NCBI GenBank assembly: GCA_900539655.1
Contig: UQCR01000060.1
Location: 1 to 41,057 of the forward strand
From: an uncultured Robinsoniella sp.
GTDB lineage: Bacteria; Bacillota; Clostridia; Lachnospirales; Lachnospiraceae
Length of the DNA: 41,057 nt
Direction: 5' to 3'
Below, in pieces: positions 8,641 to 15,781 of this stretch (positions within the stretch are counted from its first letter, which is position 1; the number at the start of each line of letters is the position of its first letter). The notes under the pieces are model-generated. The model ran no database searches, had not been told where the DNA came from, and saw nothing but the letters and a program-made list of their open reading frames with translations. Made by a program: the position numbers and the translations under genes.

Positions 8641-9309
8641 TCAATTATAGTGCATTTTGATAAACCGGGCCAAAACCTTGCCGCCCATGTATGTAAGAGC
8701 GGTTTCGATGGCAAGACATTTGCGAATGATATCTCTATATTTTGTGGCATTTGCAATCTTTTTTGCCTGTACGGGTAAGTTTTTTACGCTATCTGTATTC
8801 AGCAACAAATACCTCATATTTTTGCCAATTTGGTAGCGCAACAAAACAGCATGTACGTCACATCCCGCTATGTCATCTGTCGACATATCGTCGTCGTCCG
8901 AATCGTCGTCCGGATCGTAATCGTCAAAATTATTGTTGCTATAATCCACGCCGTCGATTACACTTCCAAATTCGTTGTTGTCGAGCAGGTGGACGGCTCT
9001 CTCGCAGGGGCGGCCTAATTCGTCAGAAAAATTGGCACAATAAACATTTCGGTCATCATCCGTATAGCAGAAGGTTTCGTCCACAATGACGGGGATCGTC
9101 CACGCATTGCCCTCGGCAATACACTGAACAAACTTTTTCAGGTCGCCGTTAAACAGCCCCTTCACAACAATTTGCTCTGCCAATGATGGGGATAGGCGCT
9201 CATACTGCAAATCCTCAATTTCTACGCCAAAATATGCGGGTTTAGAGCAGTTCGGGCAGGTTTTCGCAGTCTCGTCTAACCGCGCTTTACAAAATACACA
9301 TTTCATCAT
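8641..9309 (-). CDS. zinc-ribbon protein of unknown function
   Basis: A 222-residue protein that begins with a CxxC...CxxC zinc ribbon (Cys4 and Cys7 in CVFCKA, Cys18 and Cys21 in CPNCSK). A middle globular region is followed by a strongly acidic stretch (about residues 128-145, runs of Asp such as DPDDDSDDDD) and a C-terminal part that ends in basic and hydrophobic residues. There is no clear membrane segment. AGGAGG precedes two consecutive ATG codons (9309 and 9306), either of which fits. It is one of three adjacent minus-strand genes (8.1-10.2 kb) of unknown role in the island. The ribbon suggests nucleic-acid or protein binding, but this is only inference. Confidence 0.65.
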   Translation of the reverse strand: MMKCVFCKARLDETAKTCPNCSKPAYFGVEIEDLQYERLSPSLAEQIVVKGLFNGDLKKFVQCIAEGNAWTIPVIVDETFCYTDDDRNVYCANFSDELGRPCERAVHLLDNNEFGSVIDGVDYSNNNFDDYDPDDDSDDDDMSTDDIAGCDVHAVLLRYQIGKNMRYLLLNTDSVKNLPVQAKKIANATKYRDIIRKCLAIETALTYMGGKVLARFIKMHYN

Positions 9310-9333
9310 GAAATCCTCCTAATCTTCTTTTAA

Positions 9334-10245
9334 TCAATCGTAATAGCTACTGATTGCGTCACCCGTCATAAATCGAAGACCCATCACCTGCAATACGTTT
9401 ACCTCACTCTCTTTTTGCTTGTGAATGGTGTAGGTGAGCTTTCTGTTTAAGGCATTATAGTCCGCTGTCACGGTGTAAACCGAGTTGCCGTCCATATCAC
9501 ATACTGTCCATTCGTCACGGTAGCCAACCCATGCAGTCTCCACGTTGACAAAACCCACAGGCTCAACATCGGCATTGTAAAAGTAAATTATTTCCTGGGA
9601 ATCCACAAGATCTGATTGTGCATAACCCAAAACGCCGCTGTCGCTGCCAGTGTACGCGTAGGCGGTAAATTTTTCTTCATCCGGCTTGTCATCGGAATAG
9701 CTCATGGCGAGGAGCGTTTCCCCTTTGTTCATAAAGAGCCAACTTGTATCGAACCAGCCTATCTGCTTTGCGGTTCCAACACGAACACCGTCAGCACTCA
9801 TGTATGTAAAATTATCTGTGCTTCTAAGCCGTCCTTCCATCTCAATGGTGTTGGCACTGGATAGCGCCTGCAAAAATTCTTTTTCACTCATTGCCTGTTC
9901 TGATGATGACGGTTTTCCAATAACGCCTGCGGACTGCATAACCGCAACGAGCACGAGCAACCCGACAAGTCCAAACCAAAAAAGATTAACACCTTTTGAT
10001 GCATTTAAGTTGTGCACTGTTTTGGTTTTTGCTTTGATTTCAGTCTTATTCGATACGGTTTCACTTGTTTCTTCCTTTGCCCACTCATCATACATGAAAG
10101 CAGAAAAAATCATTGCCAAGCCGATACACCACAAAAGTATCGAAAGGATTACGCTAAACTCGGAATAGTCGGTTATAATCTTTTGAAAACCAAACAGGAT
10201 AAGAAGTCCGCCTGTCATCATTCGTAATATTTTCATTATTTTCAT
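9334..10245 (-). CDS. hypothetical membrane protein
   Basis: A 303-residue protein with three apparent membrane spans: about residues 9-25, 32-50 and 88-106, followed by a large, probably extracytoplasmic C-terminal domain (about 115-303) rich in beta-type sequence with repeated aromatic residues. No family recognised. The start ATG at 10245 overlaps the TGA of the upstream LuxR-type stub (ATGA arrangement), so the gene was once translationally coupled to a regulator that is now mostly deleted. AGGA lies 4 bases upstream of the ATG. It is followed by the zinc-ribbon gene 24 bases further on, likely in the same transcript. Confidence 0.65.
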   Translation of the reverse strand: MKIMKILRMMTGGLLILFGFQKIITDYSEFSVILSILLWCIGLAMIFSAFMYDEWAKEETSETVSNKTEIKAKTKTVHNLNASKGVNLFWFGLVGLLVLVAVMQSAGVIGKPSSSEQAMSEKEFLQALSSANTIEMEGRLRSTDNFTYMSADGVRVGTAKQIGWFDTSWLFMNKGETLLAMSYSDDKPDEEKFTAYAYTGSDSGVLGYAQSDLVDSQEIIYFYNADVEPVGFVNVETAWVGYRDEWTVCDMDGNSVYTVTADYNALNRKLTYTIHKQKESEVNVLQVMGLRFMTGDAISSYYD

Positions 10246-10343
10246 AAAATCCTATGCTCCTTCGCAACTTTAACCGCCTGCTGGCGCTTTTTCGCATCTA
10301 TTTCCCCAAAGATGTTAGTGAAGTGGGATTTCACTATTTGCAT
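10242..10343 (-). pseudogene. C-terminal stub of a LuxR-family regulator
   Basis: Reading down from 10343 the frame gives MQIVKSHFTNIFGEIDAKK and onward to a TGA at 10244-10242. The VKSHFTNIFGEID portion matches the recognition-helix end of LuxR/FixJ HTH domains (compare the usual TVKxHxxNIxxKL pattern). Nothing of the rest of the HTH or of any receiver domain lies upstream, so this is a remnant. Its stop codon overlaps the ATG of the membrane-protein gene, showing the ancestral operon junction. Confidence 0.55.
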
Positions 10344-10458
10344 CCGCAAAGTGAAACAGCGCGGGATGCTTATGGCAGGCGGCACACCATTCCCAAATCA
10401 GATTGAAATAAGCTTGCTTCTCGTTTTCAGCACAGCAAAATGCCAGTGTGTGTATCAT
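10315..10458 (-). CDS. small ORF, 47 residues, unrecognised
   Basis: An ATG at 10458 has AGGAG 7 bases upstream and opens a 47-codon frame rich in Cys, His and Trp (FCCAENEK, WEWCAACHK). It ends inside the LuxR stub in a different frame. The good ribosome site and composition favour a real N-terminal coding piece, perhaps the start of another gene fused by deletion to the LuxR remnant. It may or may not give a stable product. The rest of 10246-10585 holds no other gene. Confidence 0.4.
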   Translation of the reverse strand: MIHTLAFCCAENEKQAYFNLIWEWCAACHKHPALFHFADANSEIPLH

Positions 10459-10511
10459 AGGGCTACTCCTTTCTCAAAGTGGTAAAATGCTAATTCGCCT
10501 AAAAAGGCATC

Positions 10512-10548
10512 AAAAAAACCAGACCTCTTTTACGAAGTCTGGTTTTTT
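10512..10548. terminator. bidirectional terminator between island halves
   Basis: AAACCAGAC pairs with GTCTGGTTT, flanked by an A run before and a T run after, so it can act on both strands. It separates the minus-strand small-ORF group from the plus-strand two-component system. Confidence 0.8.
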
Positions 10549-10587
10549 ATATATTATGAATTTTTTGCAGCTCTGTCAATAGATTTT

Positions 10588-10647
10588 GACCGAATTACAG
10601 GTTTTCCGACCGAGTTACATATCAAAGGGCAAAATTTATGGTATAAT
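10588..10647 (+). promoter_or_regulatory. LytTR-type direct-repeat operator and promoter
   Basis: GACCGAATTACA (10588-10599) and GACCGAGTTACA (10608-10619) are near-identical direct repeats exactly 20 bases apart, about two helical turns. A TATAAT (10642-10647) follows, with no good -35 hexamer at 17 bases. Two in-phase direct repeats ahead of a weak -35 is the usual arrangement at LytTR-regulated promoters, so the adjacent response regulator probably activates its own operon here. Confidence 0.6.
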
Positions 10648-10705
10648 GGTTTTGACAAAAGGAAAACTTTGTGATTTCGCTTTGAGCGGAAGGAGGATTT
10701 TTTTT

Positions 10706-11446
10706 ATGCTTCAGATTGCCATTGTAGACGACTGCACCAGCGACCGAGCAGCGGTGCGGACATATATAGGCGAATATTTTCATCAGAACGCCGATTTCAA
10801 ACAGCCAGTGCTTTCCGAATATGAAAGCGGAGAACGCTTTTTAGACGCATTTGCACCGGGGAGGTTTGACATCGTGGTGCTGGATATTTATATGGATGTC
10901 CTTACCGGCATGGAAACAGCCAAGCACATTCGGGAAAGAGATAAGTCCGTCTGCCTGATGTTTCTGACCAGCAGCGAGGAACACGTTTATGCCGGATATT
11001 CGGTGCAGGCGCTGGGGTATATTCCAAAGCCCCTCGCTGACCACGGGGAGCAGTTTGCGATAGGTCTTACCGCCTGTATGGAGCGCCTTGTTCCAGACGA
11101 TGCGGTGCTAAACATTCATATCGAAAAAACGGTGGCGGCTATTCCACTGAGGGACATTCTTTTTGCTGACTGCCAGCTGCGGGATACCTGCCTGCATCTT
11201 TCTGATGGGCGCAGGCTGAATGTGAAGGAGTCCATCGGGGAGGTCAGTTCCGTGCTGCTTGCCGACAACCGTTTTTTGGAATGCCATCGAAACACGGTGG
11301 TAAACATGGCGCACGTCCGCACCATGAACCATGTGGAATTTGAACTAAAAAACGGGGCGGGCGTTCCCTTTGCCCAGCGTCGCAAGGCGGAGCTTCGTCG
11401 GCAGTACATGGACTACTTCATCGAAAACGGAGGGTGTAGACTATGA
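10706..11446 (+). CDS. LytTR-family response regulator
   Basis: A 246-residue response regulator of the AgrA/LytR type. The receiver domain covers about 1-125, with acidic residues Asp8-Asp9 and the phospho-acceptor Asp60 in VVLDIYMD; a LytTR DNA-binding domain covers about 145-240 (FLECHRNTVVNMAHV is characteristic). The start is the ATG at 10706 with AAGGAGG 9 bases upstream; an upstream in-frame ATG at 10586 would run through the operator repeats and has no ribosome site. The gene overlaps the histidine kinase by 4 bases (ATGA). It is GC-richer than the flanking core genes, suggesting transfer. Expected to be phosphorylated by the adjacent kinase and to bind the direct repeats upstream. 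Confidence 0.9.
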   Translation: MLQIAIVDDCTSDRAAVRTYIGEYFHQNADFKQPVLSEYESGERFLDAFAPGRFDIVVLDIYMDVLTGMETAKHIRERDKSVCLMFLTSSEEHVYAGYSVQALGYIPKPLADHGEQFAIGLTACMERLVPDDAVLNIHIEKTVAAIPLRDILFADCQLRDTCLHLSDGRRLNVKESIGEVSSVLLADNRFLECHRNTVVNMAHVRTMNHVEFELKNGAGVPFAQRRKAELRRQYMDYFIENGGCRL

Positions 11447-12786
11447 TGTTTTTATTTGTGCTCTCGTTGCCTTGTGTTCTATTGGTGGGGGTGTCCATAC
11501 GGCTTTGCCCCTACTGGTCTGAATTAAATCAGACTCAGAAGCGGCGGCTCTTTGGGGGCTATGTGCTGGTCTTTCTTTTGGGGATGGCGCTGGTCGCCTT
11601 TGCCGCCCCGCAAGCCGTAAGCCTGACCGCCTATAAGCTGGTGATTACCTTTGGCGCGTTGGCTACGTTTTTGGTGGACTGTCTGGTACTGCGAAGGGAA
11701 TTTTACGCAAGGCTTTTTATCCTTGCCATGCAGGTTTCCATCACCTTTTTCCTACATTCTGTCCCTGCATTTTTTATCGGGCTTACCTATGGTGACCGGG
11801 TCACAATTCCACTGCTGACGGCGCAGAGCTTTCTCATGGTACTGCTTTTTCTGCTGCTTTGTTATCCGCTTTACCGCCTGTTTCAGAAGCCGGTTGCCAT
11901 CTTCCGACTGCTGGCGAGTGAGGGCTACTACTGGAATGTGCTGTGGCTGGTTCCGGCCATGATATACGGCACCGTCTTTTTGCTCACGCTGAACCCCGCT
12001 TGGATTGGACTTCGGGAGCTTGCGGCGAGGTTTATGGCGGCGGCGGCCGTTTATACCATCTTTCGTTGTGTCACGCTGGACTACCGGCAGTATCAGGAAC
12101 GGCAACGGGCGGAGCAGGACAACCGCTTGCTGACCGTACAGGCGCAGGCCACGGCGGATAACCTCAGCATTATGCGGGAAAACGAGGAAGTGTTGACACG
12201 GTTTCGCCACGATCTCAGACATCAGCTCCGAACACTGATGACCCTTTCGGAAAGCGGCGATATGCAGGGGCTGAGGACTGCATTGACCTCTATGGATGCT
12301 GCTTTGGAAGATATTCGCCCTGTGCGCTTTTGCGAGAACAGCATTTTGAATGCTGCCATTCTTTTTTATCAGACCGATGCGCAGAACAAGCATATTGACT
12401 GTGATATCGAGGTTGACTTTCCAGCAGCGCTGCGTGTGGAGGCCTTACAGCTTGCGGTGGTTCTGTCCAACGGCATGGAAAACGCAATCAGAGCAAGCGT
12501 GGAACAGAAGAAAAAGAAAATCATCCTGCGTTCTCGCTGTGTGGATGGAAAAATTGCACTGGACATTCGCAACCGCTTTGATGGCACGGTTTATTTTGAC
12601 AGCGAGGGCGTCCCCATCGCCCAGCGGGAGCACCACGGCACAGGCACACGCTCCATCCTTGCATTTGCGGCACAGCACCACGGTATGTGCAGCTTTTCCC
12701 ATGAAAAAGGATGGTTTGTGCTGCGGGTGATGGTGGAGGATGCTGAACCGCATCGGGTTTCTCACTCATCGACCAGCAATGGTTAA
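11443..12786 (+). CDS. AgrC-like (GHKL) sensor histidine kinase
   Basis: A 447-residue membrane kinase paired with the LytTR regulator. The N-terminal half has about six membrane spans (roughly 3-20, 37-56, 65-83, 91-116, 125-143 and 164-183), as in peptide-sensing AgrC-type receptors. A coiled linker leads to the phospho-acceptor His256 in RHDLRHQ, then the ATP-binding domain with the N-box Asn in SNGMENAI and a C-terminal GTGTRS glycine box. It starts within the last codons of the regulator gene. GC content and codon choice (GCC, CTG, GTG) stand apart from the surrounding genome. No small peptide precursor gene was seen next to it, so the signal is unknown. The stop codon lies inside a perfect palindrome. 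Confidence 0.88.
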   Translation: MMFLFVLSLPCVLLVGVSIRLCPYWSELNQTQKRRLFGGYVLVFLLGMALVAFAAPQAVSLTAYKLVITFGALATFLVDCLVLRREFYARLFILAMQVSITFFLHSVPAFFIGLTYGDRVTIPLLTAQSFLMVLLFLLLCYPLYRLFQKPVAIFRLLASEGYYWNVLWLVPAMIYGTVFLLTLNPAWIGLRELAARFMAAAAVYTIFRCVTLDYRQYQERQRAEQDNRLLTVQAQATADNLSIMRENEEVLTRFRHDLRHQLRTLMTLSESGDMQGLRTALTSMDAALEDIRPVRFCENSILNAAILFYQTDAQNKHIDCDIEVDFPAALRVEALQLAVVLSNGMENAIRASVEQKKKKIILRSRCVDGKIALDIRNRFDGTVYFDSEGVPIAQREHHGTGTRSILAFAAQHHGMCSFSHEKGWFVLRVMVEDAEPHRVSHSSTSNG

Positions 12787-12812
12787 GAATATCCTTTCGG
12801 ATATTCTTAACC
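12781..12812. repeat. perfect 14-base-arm inverted repeat at kinase stop codon
   Basis: GGTTAAGAATATCC (12781-12794), loop TTTC, then the exact complement (12799-12812). It contains the TAA stop of the kinase gene. There is no T run after it, so it may be a processing or 3'-end stability hairpin, or mark a recombination junction where conjugative-element DNA begins. Confidence 0.6.
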
Positions 12813-13019
12813 GCTGGTTGGTGTCCCCCCCAAGCCCCGGCAAAAGCCGCTGGCGCTCTTGTGCGAACGTGCCTGTCGGCACGGCTTATCGCTCCCGTTG
12901 GTCGCTGTTTTTTTCACATACGCGCAAAGAGAGGACGGGGATTTCTCCCGTCCCACGTTGCCCGTTCCGGGCAAAAAAAGAACGCCCACACCGTAACCTG
13001 GCATGGGCGTTTTGCGTCG
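12813..13019. other. gene-free GC-rich spacer of mobile-element origin
   Basis: No convincing gene. It holds a run of seven C, and small hairpins CGTGCC/GGCACG (12868-12883) and GGACGGG/CCCGTCC (12933-12953). Its texture resembles spacers that follow relaxase genes in conjugative transposons of gut Firmicutes. Confidence 0.4.
12973..13012 (-). terminator. terminator of the truncated relaxase gene
   Basis: On the minus strand AACGCCCA pairs with TGGGCGTT and is followed by C plus seven T (12979-12973). It sits 8 bases beyond the stop codon of the relaxase remnant. Confidence 0.7.
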
Positions 13020-13192
13020 TCAGCGTTCATTATCTTTCTGTTTTTCCTGCATAGCCTGTTCTTGTTCAATCCCCAGGATTCTGTCCACGTTCTGCTTGTT
13101 GTCTGGTACTCAATTATCTTTTTCCGGGAGGTCTTAAATTCCTCATACCGCTCCTTTTTCTTGGCCAGCAGCGCGTCGTAATCGCTTCGCCC
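13020..13192 (-). pseudogene. C-terminal remnant of a conjugative relaxase
   Basis: The minus strand first reads GRSDYDALLAKKKERYEEF and on to about 13108; after a frame change it continues DNKQNVDRILGIEQEQA to a TGA at 13022-13020. The charged helix ending in NVDRILG resembles the C-terminal tail of MobA/VirD2-like relaxases of conjugative transposons. The catalytic N-terminal domain is absent. The stop codon is followed by a strong terminator, as expected for the natural end of the gene. It lies directly against a helicase fragment, so at least one deletion joined two pieces. Confidence 0.5.
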
Positions 13193-13349
13193 CCTTGATT
13201 TCCGCGCTTTCCTGCCGAATGGAGAGAATGTTATTTACACAGGCGTTTACCTTGCTGCCTGGGTCGTCGAAAAGCAGAGGGTTCATAATTCGTTGGTCTA
13301 AGGCCAGCTTGCGCCCGTCTGACGTGTTGGGTAGAGAGCCCACGAGGTA
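13193..13349 (-). pseudogene. fragment of a conjugative-element SNF2-type helicase
   Basis: The minus-strand frame from 13349 reads YLVGSLPNTSDGRKLALDQ and then RIMNPLLFDDPGSKVNACVN. The order DGRK-LALD-R-NPL-DDP-SKVN is what I recall from the middle of the very large SNF2 helicase/methyltransferase proteins carried by Tn1549-type integrative elements. About 50 codons of likely homology remain; beyond 13193 the same frame runs through relaxase-derived DNA to a stop at 13145. Only a fragment with no start; no activity expected. Confidence 0.5.
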
Positions 13350-13379
13350 GCAAAAGCTCCTTTTCCGACAATCCCTTTC

Positions 13380-14531
13380 TTATGGTTTTAAAACCATTTT
13401 TTCTATGCCAAGGAAGTTTTTGATTACCACACAGGCACCGCCCAGCAGAATAGCCGTATCCTGCAGACCGGATGGCAGGATGGTACAATATTTATCCATG
13501 CGGTTACAGAGGGAATCCTGGATTTGTTTTGTAATATCCGGGATATACATGGTAAAGGAACTGTTGATAATAATCAGGTTCGGATTAAAGGTATTGAGGA
13601 TGTTATTAATTCCGATTGCCATATATTTTACAAATTGTCCAATAACCTCCAGGGCGTCACGGTCTTCTGCCTGGTAAGCCCGGATCAGTGTGTCGATGGA
13701 TACCTCTTCCATACCTTTGCGTTTTGCGTAATCCATCAGGAGTGCCCGCTCGGAAGCGTATTGTTCAAAGCACCCGTGGTTGCCGCAGGGGCAGGGGCGT
13801 CCGTCAGGAACTATAATTGTATGCCCGAATTCGCCGGCATAACCGTTATAGCCCGTATAGAGCTGGTCATCTATCAGAATCCCCATACCAATACCAGAAT
13901 GCACGCTCAGGTTAATAATATTCGGATAATCAAAGTAAAAAGTGCGTTCACCCAGGACGGAAAGATTAGCTTCGTTATCCATAAAGACCGGCACACCGAA
14001 ATGTTCGGATAAGGCATCCGAGAAGTGATCCTCTTTTATGGAATAGTAAGGGGTGAACATCACCCGATTGTTATGAACAACTCCGTGGATGCCGATACTG
14101 ATACCAATGACACCATGAACAGCAGGAGGCAGGCCCTCTATGGTCTTTTCAATGATCGGGATCAGGACTGGAAGAATTTCCTGATCGATGCATCCTTTAT
14201 TTTTATATTGTTTTACAAAGCAATGGGTTCCCTTCAGGTCAGAGGTGAGTACTGTGATGTAATCCACACTTACATCCAGTGAAATGACGTGTCCGCCTGA
14301 CTGGTTAAGATCCAGAAGGATTGGCTTTCGTCCTTTGTCCGTCTTGGCACTGCCGATTTCAACAATCAGGTACTCATCAATCAGAACCTGGACAATCGCT
14401 GAAATAGTGGCTTTTGTAAGCCCCAGTGACTTAGCCAGATCCGCCCTTGATATGGGACCGTTGTTTACAATGGATTCCAGAACAAGATGGCTGTTAATAT
14501 CGCGGATTAATTCCTTGCTTCCTGTTATCAT
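13380..14531 (-). CDS. ROK family transcriptional repressor (NagC/XylR type)
   Basis: A 383-residue ROK regulator. The N-terminal winged helix (about 18-60, with the recognition helix near GLTKATISAIVQ) precedes a sugar-kinase-like fold with the ROK zinc site: His237 in FGHT, then Cys247, Cys249 and Cys254 in CPCGNHGC. Such proteins usually repress sugar-use genes and are released by a sugar or sugar phosphate; the ligand here is unknown. GGAGG lies 5 bases before the ATG at 14531. The stop codon sits within a few tens of bases of conjugative-element remnants, so the island junction falls just beyond its 3' end while the protein looks full length. It diverges from an alpha/beta hydrolase gene. 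Confidence 0.88.
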   Translation of the reverse strand: MITGSKELIRDINSHLVLESIVNNGPISRADLAKSLGLTKATISAIVQVLIDEYLIVEIGSAKTDKGRKPILLDLNQSGGHVISLDVSVDYITVLTSDLKGTHCFVKQYKNKGCIDQEILPVLIPIIEKTIEGLPPAVHGVIGISIGIHGVVHNNRVMFTPYYSIKEDHFSDALSEHFGVPVFMDNEANLSVLGERTFYFDYPNIINLSVHSGIGMGILIDDQLYTGYNGYAGEFGHTIIVPDGRPCPCGNHGCFEQYASERALLMDYAKRKGMEEVSIDTLIRAYQAEDRDALEVIGQFVKYMAIGINNILNTFNPNLIIINSSFTMYIPDITKQIQDSLCNRMDKYCTILPSGLQDTAILLGGACVVIKNFLGIEKMVLKP

Positions 14532-14569
14532 ATTATCCTCCGTTTTAGTTTATTGACTATATTAAGTAT

Positions 14570-14598
14570 ACCATAGAAAAGGCAAATAGGACAGTCAA
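14570..14598 (-). promoter_or_regulatory. promoter for the ROK regulator gene
   Basis: On the minus strand TTGACT (14598-14593) and TATGGT (14575-14570) with a 17-base spacer, about 40 bases upstream of the start codon. The 240-base divergent spacer 14532-14773 is otherwise AT-rich; a TATAAT at 14647-14652 may serve the hydrolase, but no good -35 accompanies it. Confidence 0.5.
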
Positions 14599-14782
14599 AA
14601 AAATGATCTTTCGTAATTCTTAAAATTTTTTTTGTTTAATCTATGCTATAATATATTATATCATGGGCTTATTGTATGGAAATGGAAGAATGTGTTTTAG
14701 TTATAGGAAAAACTCTTTTATTGTGCTATTTTGAGTCTGAAAAGTTATAAATTGTATAATTCAAAGAGATGGGGTGGACAGA

Positions 14783-15712
14783 ATGTCATCAAAAGAGCAT
14801 TTTTATTATTTGTCGGATGATCAGGAAACTAAGATTCATGCAGTGAAATGGATACCGGATGGAGAGGTTCTTGCAGTACTTCAGATTGCACATGGAATGG
14901 TTGAGTTCATAGAAAGGTACGATGAATTCGCAGGTTATATGGCAGACAGAGGAGTTCTGGTGGTAGGAAATGATCATCTTGGGCACGGAGATTCCATTAA
15001 GTCAAAGGAATATTATGGTTATTTTGCGAAAGAGAACGGGAACCGTACACTTATCCGTGATATGCATAAACTGAGGCGTATGACGGAAAAAGAAAACACT
15101 GGAATACCCTATTTTATTCTGGGGCACAGCATGGGATCATTTTTGACCAGGCAGTATATCTGTTGTCACGGGGAGGGACTGGCAGGTACGATTATTATGG
15201 GAACCGGATATAAACCGAGATTTGCTGTAAAGGCAGGTATTGTTCTCACATCCATGATGGCTAAAAGGCATGGCTGGATGTATAGAAGCAGGCTTGTAGA
15301 TGCAATGGCGTTTGGCGGGTACAACAGGAATTATAAACCTGCAAGGACGGACAGGGACTGGCTTTGCCGTGACGAAAAAGTAGTCGATGCTTATATTGCG
15401 GAAGAAAGGTGCCAGTTTTTATTTACACTGAATGCTTACCACAATCTGTTTCATGGTCTGTATAAATTAACTTTTGAGGAATATTTAGACCGCATGCCCA
15501 GGGAGATGCCTGTCCTGTTTGTATCAGGTGAGGATGATCCTGTGGGAGATCAGGGCAGGGGTGTTCAAAAAGTTGCTGAGACATTTAGACAGACAGGGAT
15601 GAAGGAAGTGTCCTGCATACTTTACCCACAAGACCGTCATGAGATTTTGAATGAGCTGGACAAAATACAGGTTTACCGGGATATTTTCCAATGGATAAGC
15701 CGGCAATTTTAA
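14783..15712 (+). CDS. alpha/beta hydrolase, lysophospholipase-like
   Basis: A 309-residue serine hydrolase of the monoacylglycerol lipase/lysophospholipase group (Hydrolase_4 type). Visible features are the oxyanion-region HGM (37-39), NDHLGHGDS (63-71), and the nucleophile elbow GHSMGS with Ser116; the catalytic acid is probably in SGEDDPVG and the His in the C-terminal DRHE. No signal peptide, so cytoplasmic. The ATG at 14783 is preceded by GGGGTGG at 6-8 bases; an in-frame GTG three codons earlier overlaps that ribosome site and is less likely. It stands divergent to the ROK regulator and just ahead of a two-component system; the substrate is not evident. Confidence 0.82.
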   Translation: MSSKEHFYYLSDDQETKIHAVKWIPDGEVLAVLQIAHGMVEFIERYDEFAGYMADRGVLVVGNDHLGHGDSIKSKEYYGYFAKENGNRTLIRDMHKLRRMTEKENTGIPYFILGHSMGSFLTRQYICCHGEGLAGTIIMGTGYKPRFAVKAGIVLTSMMAKRHGWMYRSRLVDAMAFGGYNRNYKPARTDRDWLCRDEKVVDAYIAEERCQFLFTLNAYHNLFHGLYKLTFEEYLDRMPREMPVLFVSGEDDPVGDQGRGVQKVAETFRQTGMKEVSCILYPQDRHEILNELDKIQVYRDIFQWISRQF

Positions 15713-15781
15713 AAAACTGGAGTATACGTTTTGGTGCCGGCATTTTTTGACGTTCTGGACCAGAAAGAATAGGGAGTTAGC

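Noticed and set aside
8830..9089. Plus-strand ORFs opposite the zinc-ribbon gene
   Set aside because: Shadows of the Asp-rich stretch on the minus strand; no ribosome sites and skewed Val/Ile or Arg composition.
10586..10705. N-terminal extension of the LytTR regulator
   Set aside because: The upstream ATG would make the operator repeats and promoter coding; AAGGAGG and the receiver-domain start both fix the ATG at 10706.
13231..13488. 85-codon minus-strand ORF across the ROK/island junction
   Set aside because: Its first part is an alternate frame of the ROK gene and the rest an alternate frame of the helicase fragment; no ribosome site.
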